DNA of 64,000 nt from assembly GCA_903813345.2 (NCBI GenBank), contig CAIIXF020000011.1, positions 7,838,571 to 7,902,570 of the forward strand. Reading direction: 5' to 3'. Shown one piece after another: positions 24,420 through 34,531 of the stretch (the stretch's first letter is position 1; each line of letters begins with the position of its first letter). This DNA comes from Owenia fusiformis. Taxonomy: Eukaryota; Annelida; Polychaeta; Sabellida; Oweniidae. Both the position numbers and the translations under genes were made by a program. The notes beneath the pieces were generated by a model. That model searched no databases, was not told the origin of the DNA, and worked only from the letters and a program-made list of their open reading frames with translations.

Positions 24420-27400
24420 ATGAAGGTCTTTATATTGTTGATGATTGTAGTTTTGGCGCTGATATGTGGAGTATGGGCACAGGAGTTTCCCGATGACGAA
24501 TATTATTATTATGACTATGAAGAAACAACGACTGCACGTCCCAAAAAGGCGCCCAAACCTAAAAAACAACCTAAAGCACCGAAAGCTACAACTGAAGCTC
24601 CCACCACTCCTATACCGACCCCAGAGAAAGAGTCATTTATCGCCGACGAATGCAGTTACACCTTAACTATCCCTGGACGAGAGCTCCAGGGAGCCTGCAA
24701 ATCCATGTTGTTGGACACTACTGTGCATGACCTGAAAGTGGAACTTGAAGTGCTGAAACACGCCAACCATCAGCTGAAAGACGACCTGCAGAAGTACAAA
24801 GCCAAAGCGGAGGAGATAAGTGACTTCTACGATGAGATGCAGACGCTCACCAAGACATGGAAAGAGATCGTCCATTGGCCAAATATTGATAGCAAATTCC
24901 AGCCCGATAATGAGAGTCTCGCTCGCCTCGTTGATGGCCCACAATATAAAGGTTGGTGATTTGAAAATCATTTGAATTATGAAAATGAAGATTCATAAAT
25001 GCTGTTTGCCCAAACAATAGGAGGATTGTGGGTCAATATGTAATGTCTACTCGGGACAACAAATAGAGGGCTCATTCTTTTATAAGGAGTTTACTACAAG
25101 GTCGTTCAATAAGTTCATTATACAGGGTGGTCAAAAAAAACGGCAACCCTAGTTTTTTCTAATATCTTTGTCATTCTAAGAAATAACTCCCTGGTATTTT
25201 AGACATTTGAACATCATTCAATTTCCTACCAACCTACCAAATTTCATGACCATCGGACTGATAGTCACAATATTACTGCATTTTAAACAACATGCCCTAG
25301 ATGGCCACTTTTGGGCTGTCATGAGCTAGTCTGTTATTCAAATGAACTCCATTTACAACTTGATGCACCGGTAAACTCTAACAATTATGTATTCTTGGAG
25401 AGCCAAGCACTTGATGAAGTAGTGGAGAGGCACCTTCACACAGACAGATGCACAGTTTAGTGTGTTCTCAGAAGATATGGTCCTTTACCTTTGATGATAT
25501 CAACGGATATGCAATAACTATCAACATCAAACTCTATTTTGTGATTCCCATAGAGTTCTTGAGGACTTTAGGTGAACCCAGGGAGGTTGATATGCAGTAA
25601 CAGTGGTTCCAACAAGACAGAACCATACCCCATACACCCAATGATGCACAATAATGGCTTTGGGACCACTTCAATGACCACATTATCAGCAGTGCAACAG
25701 ACAATGAATGGGCACCCCATAGCCCAGATATGGCCCCATTTAATCTTTACCAGTGGGGATACCCCAAAGATAGATTGTAGGGTAATAACACCAGAAAGAC
25801 ATTTGACCTCAAAATAAAGATCACATGTGTCGTTCAGGCCATACTTGTTGAGGAATGCAGTTATGTCATTGGCAAGTTTGGAAAATGTGTGCAGGTTTGC
25901 CTACAGCACGATATTGGAAAACTGGGGCACCTTGTTTAAAGTGCTGTAACATTGCGACTATCAGTCCAATGTTCATGAAATAATAGAGTCTAGTATGAAA
26001 TTGAATGATGTACATGCGTGCCAAATATCAGGGCAAAATTTCAAAAAATGACAAAGATATGAGGAAAAATTAGGGTTGCCGTTTTTTTTGACCACCCTGT
26101 ATATTCTTGCAAAAATGCAAGAGCATTTTCTTAATTTTTATGTTTTTCATTGAAACTTTGGCGCATTGGGGTATATTTTTGGACTGGGGATTTTCCATGT
26201 CCTTTACACAAATTGGAATTCTCATCTTGAGGTCATGACTTGAAATAGATTGATTTATTATCTTAAACAGACATTCGCATCAATAGACTAATCACTCTTC
26301 TAATTAATTGTTGAATGTTGTTTATAAAAAAAATTCGAATGCTGATAAAATAAAAAATAACAGGAAAGACGGCAATATATCTATTGTTAGGGATACACCA
26401 ATTAACTAAAAAATCAGCAACTCCCAAGAGTAGCAAATCCCACCGAACAAAACATATTTTATCAAATCCCGTAGTCATTTTGGACATCACATAATAGACA
26501 AAACCAAGGAGTTCTAGTAGAATAGTATTGTCTCCTTTTGCCAAAATCTATACCCATATTGTCACATGAAACCGTTTATTAACTTTCTTCCTAGTAAATT
26601 CTGAACTAACTCTGACAACTGGTATTTGAGTTTTTGACATATTTTTCAATGAAATAAAGCGGTCATTTTGAATCCAGCGGTTATTATTGAGTAGTCCATT
26701 AGGCATAAGCGTATAAATTTTGAACCAAATACGTCGTGTTCAACAAAAAAATTGTGACTTTTTGAATTGTGTGGCTATTTTGTAATTACTTTCTTGAGCA
26801 GAGGTCATTTGTCCATACGACAGCCTCTGGACCAAATTCTATAAATGGTATACGTTTTTTAAAAACGTAATTAGAAATCACATTGAAGCAATTTTGAATT
26901 GAGCAGCCATCTTGAAAATCCCTCTTTGACTAGAGTCCTCTGCCTTTAAAGCATCACCATGTAAAATTTGAAACAATCAATCAAAACTGATATTTGAGTT
27001 ATCGAAAGTTATATTTTTACGAAAATGGTGGTCATTTGGAAATGGGCGGCCATATTGAAAGTGCTTCTAAAAGCAAAGGTCCTTTGCCCATAACATTTGG
27101 ACCAAACTCTTCAAATGGTATTTAAGTTATAAAACATTTTTAGTAAAAAAATGGCGGTCATTTTTAGAGTTTAGCGGCCATCTTGAAAAATCCCTTTTGG
27201 CCAGAGCTCCTTTGTCCCAAAATCATAAGCATAAAAAGGTTGAACCCAATCCGCCAACATGTATTTGAATTATCAAAGATTACATTTTTACTAAAATCGC
27301 AGGCCATTTTAAATCGATTGGTCATATTGAAAATTCCTTCTCGAGCAAAGCTCATTTGCCCTTATGGCATGAATTGAATTTAAACCAAATTCGTCAACCG

Positions 27401-30400
27401 TTATTTGAATTATCGCCCGGACCCACAAACGAATGGACGAACGAACGAGACTATCAGTTATCACACGTTTCAGCATGTGATACAGGAAATATTACACGAA
27501 AGGTAATACTGTATCATCCACGAAAGCGAAGCTTGAGTGGTGATACATTGTTACCCGAGTGGAATATTTCCTGTATCACATAAGCTGAAACGTGTGATGA
27601 CGATTTTATCACATGTCTAGGAATTTTGAAGCATTTTGATTTGGTCAGTTATGATTGTGTTCAGTACCCTGTGTACTTCTAGTAACTATTATAATTTTTG
27701 ATTTCGCTTTGAAACAATGTGACGTCATATCGTTGTATTCGTACTTGTTTGTGAAATAGTATGACGTCATATTGTTTTCCTTAGCTAGAAGTGATATAAT
27801 CAGTGACGTCACATCGTTGCTATTGATCATCACTGGTTGCCTCTAGTAACGTGTGAGACGGCCGTGTGAGACGGGAAAACTCACACGGTAATCAACCAAT
27901 CAGATTACTGGAATTTTACAGAGCATGTGATAAGACGTCATTTGTTGCTGCTGCATCAGTGTCTTCATTCGTTGTCTTCTTCCTTTGTCTTGATTTGATT
28001 GTGATGTTGGTTTTCTTTCTTCATGGTCCACAGACTTGAGACTACACGTAGATGGGTTAAACGTTTTGATCCTGCCGGACGGGTTCTCTATATCCCTACC
28101 GAACTTCATTCGGTGGGATAATAACGAGGAGTAGATAGATGGTCAAACACACACAGTGACACACGCTTTATAAAATAATAGGATGCGAATTCTAATTCCT
28201 AAAAAAATCTGTTAAACTATGTCTTAATGACAAACAGGGATTGGAATTTTAAATCGACCATACAAAGGATTTTTTCTGAGCTTGAAATGTTTTTTATACA
28301 ATTTTAGTACATTTTTTCATGTCTGAAAAGTCATCCCAATGTCAATGTAGACCGCAACTCTTCCTTGAAGTGAAAATATTCTGGGGTAACATCATTAAGA
28401 TAACATGATAGCGAAATGCGCATCACCGATGTGGTTACTAATGCATATGGAACCATGTACTTGCAACTTACGTGGTTATGTTTGTCACGACTGAGTCTTT
28501 TTGCTTGTATTATTTGTGGTTCGGTTTCGGCATTAGTGAGCATGTTGTTTTCACATTCAACAATCGAGGTATAAAATAAGGAGAAGCGAATTGTATAAAA
28601 CATCAAAATCAACCTAACTGTCATTCTGGTAGTCTGTATCTTCTGTTATGTGCGATAACTATTGTTATGAAAGTTACAAACCAATCTACGCACCGAGAAT
28701 AATAAAAAAACAGACATATCCTTAGCAGAGAGGTGAGACGCGCGCTATCAGGAAAAAGTACACAGTATCGAATTGCTCATGTTTTGGAAATGGATCACGC
28801 CAATTAGGCCTAGACATGACGCCTCTGGTGAGCAGAAAATATAAAATAAGTGAAAACCCATGGTCATGGTTACAAAACCAGATGTCAGGAAAATGTTTTT
28901 TCAACGAATGCTTGACATATGGCACCCTAGGTGCCAGGGTCTAGTAAATTAGTAAATTAGATAAAGCTCTTTTACATCTCTTAGAAGCAATATCAAAATA
29001 TTTGGAAGGGAAGAAACATGTAGACATTGTGTAGGAGTGTCTGCACAATGTTGTTTAACTACACCAGTCTAGCTCACACACAGTGTTTAGAAAACATTGA
29101 CATAAGTAATTTCCCACAAAAAATTGCCTCTCCGTTGCTCTATAAGACTAATTAAGTTCCATTTGTTTTCCTTTTTTCCTTTATTAAGGACTCGGGGGCA
29201 CTTGGTCCCCGGTTTAATGTTGTATGTAAGGGGAAAGCAACACCAAACTTCATCCTTTTGATTCCAATAAATTCATCCCCTCCACATCGGTAAAATGACT
29301 TTTGCTATTTGTTAGAACTTCTTTGGGTCATTTAAAATTCTCTAGCCATGATCACTCAGTTATTTGGAGTAATGATCTGACATTCTATTGTTAAAGGCAC
29401 AACATTAACAAACTACTCCATTTTAAGTTTCAATTGATAAATATGTGTGAACAAAATTTATCCATTCTGTAATGGAGGAGTTTCTAAATAGCTTTGAAAT
29501 CTCGCTAATTCTCTTTTTTCATGGGGTTTTGGATTTTAAGAGATTTGCACTTTTTACCTCTAATGACTTACTTTTCTTTATTTTTGATAGCATATTTGAA
29601 TTCAGTGACAAGTTTTCTCCAAAAATAGCATTGGTTTACACAGTTATGTCATTTAAATCATTTTCATGACATTTAAAAAAAACTTGGGCCATATCTCAAT
29701 TGGAGCAATGCTAAAATTCATTAAACCTTGGCTTATTCGTATGACAACCAACATTTTCATTTTTAATCACAATATGTACATTGACAGGGCCATCCAATAA
29801 TATACCATTCGAGTTTCAGACAGACTCAACCAGCGCTTTTAGATAAATCATGAAATTAAGTGACTATTGCAAGTTTCTAGCATTTAAGTGAATGGAGGTC
29901 TGGCCCAAGAAAATCAAAAACAAACAAGGCTGACATCTATTATGTCAGCGTTATGCAGCTATTTAGAAACTATACATTTGATGAGATAGCTGCATCTCAT
30001 GCTTATTTACAACCACACAGATATTTGTAATAAAATAAGAGCCCTCTACTGACAATAATATTTGCTTTTACCAGCACCAAACGTTCATTGCGACCTGGAG
30101 CGAATATACTAAAGAAAGTGTAATACTTCCAAACCCAGTTTGAAGTGCACCGGGCGACCAAAGATTCTAAGCTTGACTCACACTGAACGTCTTCTCGATA
30201 CTGTTACAGTTCCTCCTTTGCAGATTGTTCGGAAGTGCCAAATAAAAAGGGCAAAGGGATTTACAAATTGAGGCCTGATGATTCACCATGGGCATTCAAC
30301 GCGTTTTGTGAGGATGGTTGGACTGTAATCCAGAGACGTTTTGATGGTTCCGTAGATTTTGCCAAGTAAGCCAACATTACATGTAGGTTTCTACACTGAA

Positions 30401-32541
30401 ACCCATTCAACATTTATCTCTAGATATAGGCTACACTGAATTTTGCACATGCTGTCAAGCAGTTGGGACCGATTTTCATAGTAGGCCTAAAAGGTTTTCA
30501 AACATGTTTTTTACTCCACCCTCTCTTGTCGATTCATAAATAACATCCCTGTCCTCAGAAATTTATTTTTCAGACAATATAGGCCTAGAGTCTTACATCC
30601 TCAACAAACATATTATTTCTTTATTTATAGGCGGTGGTCTGAGTTCGGAAATGGTTTCGGTGATTTGGCAGGTGAGTTCTGGCTCGGTCTGGAGAACGTT
30701 CATTCCCTTACTCAGAGTGGCAAGTACACGTTGAGGGTCGAGGTAGCCAATCCAAAACTTTACACTGCCGAGTATCCCGACTTCAGTGTCGCAGGAGAGG
30801 ACGACTTCTACCGGCTATCGCTGGGTAACATGACCAAGGGAACATTGGTAAGTTTAGAGACATCTGGTCCGTAGCAAGGATTTGCCAAGGGGGTGGGGCA
30901 GTTTTAAAAAGTCTATGGGTGTTTGACAGTTTTGGCTCAAGTTATAACTTGAGCCAAAATTACGTGTTCAAAATGAAAATCAAAGTGAAAAACTGCATTT
31001 AAAAACTGAGATTTTTTGGCCAGACCCCCCTGGATGCGGCCCTGAACATGCAATATAACAGTGAACGTATTTTGTATGTAATTTGAATAATAACAAGAGA
31101 CATACCTCTATGTGAAAGTAGCTGTGTGATTAGAGACGAAGTACACCAGTAAAATGTCGACATGTACGATTTTCAAAGCGAGGCCACAAAGTACATTTTC
31201 ACTCCTTCTTTTTGAAGACCTTTAAAGTCATTCTAGGCTTATCTCGGGTGACGATATCAATTTCGATTTTGGGGCAAAAGTTGTTTATTACAATTGTAAT
31301 TTATTACTTTTTCTACCAGGCCTAGGCCTATATAAATTATGATCTATGTTTTTGAATGTAACTTTTTATTCTATCGTACGATTGTGTTAGTTGACTTGTT
31401 GTGATTGGTACTCTTGGCCGGGAATTGGTACCAACTCGGGACTATAGATTAGGCTACGCCATGATGTTGCTCAAGTTATATTTTGATTCTCACAATAAAA
31501 TTAGATGGTTAAACTTAACGTCGATGGAAAGCCGTGTTGGCCTTTGTAGTTTTTCAATTTCACATCGTAATGTGTTTAAAATAAATAGATTGGCAAAATA
31601 CTATATCTAGTAGGCTTATGCTTCAAGGCGCGTCAGTTCGTTTCCATATAACTATAATCTTGCCTGTAGCCAGCTTTTACCAGGAGGGGGAGCTTTTTCC
31701 AGGGGGGAGCTTTTTCACAATTTTGGCTAAAAATCATGCGAAAAATTCTCAGAATAGTGAAAAACTGCATGATTTTGAAAGAATTTCTGGCCAGGGGGGG
31801 GAGCTTGCGCTCCCCCAGCTCCCCCTCTGGCTACGGGCCTGATAATATTATTACCCTTTCTGCTCAAAGGAAGTTAATACAATTTAATCAGACATGTCAA
31901 TCTACCGAGAAACGGCATTTTGTATTTCGACAAATGACAAGCTTGATAAATAAATATTTTTCCCGTATTTTAACTTTAGAGGTTAAAAAACTCTCCCATA
32001 TATTCTTTATATTGCGTGTCACCATTTTATTGTCATATTAACACGATTTAAATGGGCAACACTAAAGCCAGATAGGCCTACGAATTGAGAGCAAGTACAC
32101 GAAATCTTTGCTGCAACTTTAAGAAAGCATCCTTTATGTATTTCTTAATTTCATTTTTTGTATTGTACAGTTTAGATCTAATAAAATGCAGTAGGAACAG
32201 AGGGATTGATTTGATCTCATGGATGTTTCTTGGTATGGAAACAAGAACTGATTAAGGACGCTCTTTCGGATAATTCGTCCTGAAATTTGGTTGGGAAAAT
32301 TGAAGTAAAGTGTCCATTTCGATGATTTCAGGATGGCATGTCGAATGTAGATGGCCAGAAGTTCTCAACCCCAGCCTACGATAACGATAATTGGAATCAA
32401 AACTGTGCGCAATACTTTGCGTCTGGCTTCTGGTATGACAACTGTGGCTCAGACTTGAACACCCGCTGGTGTGAAAGGGGGTGCCTCAGATGGGCTAATA
32501 AATACATTACAAAATCATTGATGAAAATCAAAAAGAACTGA
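24420..32541 (+). CDS. Secreted fibrinogen-related protein (four coding exons)
   Basis: Exons: 24420-24951, 30224-30365, 30631-30847 and 32332-32541, all with GT-AG borders and compatible phases, giving 366 residues. The start is the ATG at 24420 because it begins a signal peptide ([20 protein letters not shown]). An acidic Tyr run ([11 protein letters not shown], possibly sulfated), a Lys/Pro/Thr linker, a Cys pair ([13 protein letters not shown]...ACK) and a coiled coil (about residues 105-150) follow. The fibrinogen C-terminal domain starts at [18 protein letters not shown], with [27 protein letters not shown], a DNDNW calcium-site-like motif and [15 protein letters not shown]. The end is short: SDLNTRW passes within a few residues to GCLRWANKY and KSLMKIKKN, so a usual loop is missing and two extra Cys appear. 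Family members are lectin-like immune recognition or developmental ligands (FREP, FGL, angiopoietin-like). The exact role is unknown. Intron 1 is 5.3 kb and full of repeats. Confidence 0.85.
25121..26101 (+). mobile_element. Decayed mariner-type transposon in intron 1
   Basis: Terminal inverted repeats of about 29 bp (TACAGGGTGGTCAAAAAAAA, then CGGCAACCC) are flanked by TA at 25119-25120 and 26102-26103. In the interior one plus-strand frame reads [16 protein letters not shown], stop, [13 protein letters not shown], then [13 protein letters not shown], the C-terminal catalytic half of a mariner/IS630-type transposase. It includes the second acidic residue region (QQD) and the SPDMAPF motif. 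The N-terminal half is lost and stops are present, so it is inactive. Confidence 0.8.
26600..27420. repeat. Degenerate tandem repeat of about 155 bp
   Basis: About five diverged units share the order GCGGCCATCTTGAAAATCCC, a CCAGAGCTCCTTTG-like phrase, TTGGACCAAACTCTTCAAAT-like text, then ATTTGAATTATCAAAGTTAC and a TTTTTACTAAAAATGGCGG-like phrase. Units begin near 26655, 26890, 27045, 27170 and 27310. They recall the satellite inside the Harbinger-like copy at 875-2200. Confidence 0.6.
27460..27598. repeat. Long hairpin repeat, loop core type 'CACGA...AGCGAAGC...GAGTG'
   Basis: ATCACACGTTTCAGC and ATGTGATACAGGAAATATT are mirrored by AATATTTCCTGTATCACAT and GCTGAAACGTGTGAT. The apex is at 27518-27540 (CCACGAAAGCGAAGC, then TTGAGTGG). 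It lies in intron 1 of the fibrinogen-domain gene at the end of the 155-bp satellite. Confidence 0.65.
27719..27810. repeat. Three evenly spaced TGACGTCA words
   Basis: TGACGTCA occurs at about 27720, 27762 and 27804, a 42-bp spacing, each followed by a variant of CATATCGTTG. This is a short diverged tandem repeat. The words are CREB/ATF consensus sites, but being intronic and repetitive they need not be functional. Confidence 0.5.
31660..31845. repeat. Short fold-back repeat
   Basis: GCCTGTAGCCAG near 31660 is mirrored by CTGGCTACGGGCCTG at about 31827, with G-rich GGGGGAGCTTTTT phrases inside. It lies in intron 3 of the fibrinogen-domain gene. A similar GTAGCCAG-type patch occurs at 61442-61650 in WDR3 intron 10. 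Confidence 0.5.
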
Positions 32542-32677
32542 TATTAATTGATACGCATCATATATGGACGTTTTGCATAGTGAACAAGTAATGCCATCTT
32601 TAGATGACATCTGCATTGAAACTATAAAAGGTTTGCCCTCACAGTGAAGTACTTGACGATTTAATCTTTCACTTGAC

Positions 32678-33470
32678 ACCCTTGGTATACGCAGCTAACG
32701 AAAATTGACCGGTACGGGTCAAAAGCTGTACCGGTACGGGTTAACGGTTTTATTTGAATTTAAAACAGCCATAACTTGCTCAATATTGACTTCCTCGTGT
32801 CTAATTTGAAATATATGATGCCTCCCGATGCTCTTAAGTACCCTAATTTTTTACAGATTTTTAAACGGACCAAAACTCTCTAAATGCGCATTTATATAAG
32901 AATCTCATTTTCACGATAACTTTTATTTAGTACTTCTAACATATAAGATCTATTTTTCGCGTTTGATTTTATAAAAAATGCCAAACTTAAACACATGTAT
33001 AAAGATTCCTAAATTATGTTCATGCTATTGCCCCGAACCGGTCCGTCTTCTCGCTGCAAGCAGGATGAAATTCATTGTCACAAAGTTTGGCATTTTTTTA
33101 TAAAATCAAACGCGCGTCATTGAAACTCACAAGATGTAAATAGCATGTCATTTACATCATACCTTGATGGGGAAAAATAGATCTTATATGTTAGAAGTAC
33201 TAAATAAAAGATATCGTGAAAATGAGACAGTCGTTCTCGAGAGAAAAGAGCATAAATGCGCATTTAGAGAGTTTTGGTCCGTTTAAAAATCTGTAAAAAA
33301 TTGGGGTACTTAAAAGCATCGAGAGGCATCATATATTTCAAATTAGACACGAGGAAGTCAATATTGAGCAAGTTATGGCTGTTTTAAATTCAAATAAAAC
33401 CGTTAACCCGTACCGGTCCAGCTTTTGACCCGTACCGGTCAATTTTCGTTAGCTTCGTATACCAAGGGTG
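32678..33470. mobile_element. Fold-back element of about 790 bp
   Basis: Arms of about 320-390 bp (32678-32995 and 33081-33470) are near-perfect reverse complements. The outer ends are ACCCTTGGTATACG and CGTATACCAAGGGTG, and GACCGGTACGGGTCAAAAGC and TTAACGGTTTTATTTGAATT have complements in the right arm. It begins 137 bp after the stop codon of the fibrinogen-domain gene, where no AATAAA was found. The right arm contains AATAAA words on the plus strand (about 33205 and 33392). Confidence 0.8.
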
Positions 33471-33822
33471 CTTGAGTAGAGCAGAAAAGAAGTGATCTGA
33501 TGTACGAATGAAAATGTATGTTTTATTAATCGAAACATGGAAGACTTAACCACCAGGGACAAGAGTGAGATAATTACATTTGCTAGGGCACAATACTTCA
33601 TTTGCCATTCTTCGATAGACAATATTATAACCCGGAAACATATTTAACAACGAATAAGACTGTAAGAGTAGTTCAGATCTGGAATCGATTTCAAGAGAAG
33701 ATGTAGCATTCACTAGGAATATATTGCAGGCAGTTTCGTGTGTATTGAATAAAATCATTTACACCCTGATACCCATCCCATCTTTCTGTTAGAACTAAGA
33801 TAAGGTGTGAACATAGAGGATA

Positions 33823-33955
33823 TCCTATGATTTATGAGTGATATGATTTTTATCCACGAGTGGATATGATATCTGCACGAGCGAGCGTAGCGAGAGAGTG
33901 CAGATATCAATATCCATGAGTGGATTAAAATCATATCACGAGTAAATCATAGGAT
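33823..33955. repeat. Long hairpin repeat, loop core type 'CACGA...AGCGTAGC...GAGTG'
   Basis: ATCCTATGATTTATGAGTGA and TATGATTTTTATCCACGAGT are mirrored by ACTCATGGATATTGATATC-type sequence and AGTAAATCATAGGAT. The apex at 33876-33900 reads CACGAGCGAGCGTAGCG, then AGAGAGTG. It is the cleanest of three such hairpins in the window. Confidence 0.7.
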
Positions 33956-34474
33956 GTTCTTTTTATTCCATAGTTAAAGTCATCATCAGAATCGTCGGAA
34001 ATTAAGTTATTTAATTCGAATTTCCAAACGATCCGGCGATGTTGACACTTAGCCTCGTTTTGAGTCTGAAGTAGCAAAAATCCATAAACCATCGCATACG
34101 ACGTCGTATGTCATGGCTAAAAAACCGTATGTTATGGTTAAGTGAAAATTTGTAAAAAATATCATATTTTACTACTGATTACAAAAATACCGTTTTTATG
34201 TTCACATGTTATCCTATGAATATCATGCTAACTATGGAATAAACTTATATACTCAATCTACCATTTCCGCTGTGCGCTCATAATATCATATTTCTTTTAT
34301 TCATTTTTATTTATTTATTTATTTATTGGCACTGCCACTGATTATCAGGGCATGATACCGCGGGTACTGCGATTGTCACAACCCAAATATGCATATCATC
34401 AAATGCTTATTTGGCTTAATTTCTTTGTACAGCTATCTGGTCAAGCTATTGTGAAAGCAAAATATGTAATAACA

Positions 34475-34482
34475 TGACGTCA
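34475..34482. promoter_or_regulatory. CRE-like palindrome upstream of the 608-residue gene
   Basis: TGACGTCA lies 50 bp before the ATG at 34532, a position typical of functional CREB/ATF sites. This is sequence evidence only. Confidence 0.4.
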
Positions 34483-34531
34483 TGGAGATACCTAACAACT
34501 TCAAACAGTTGAATTCAAAGCCATCTTGAAA

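Noticed and set aside
24663-24971. Minus-strand 102-codon frame
   Set aside because: Complement of the coiled-coil coding part of the fibrinogen-domain gene, exon 1.
34526-34531. TTG-initiated extension of the 608-residue protein
   Set aside because: A proper ATG follows two codons later in good context.
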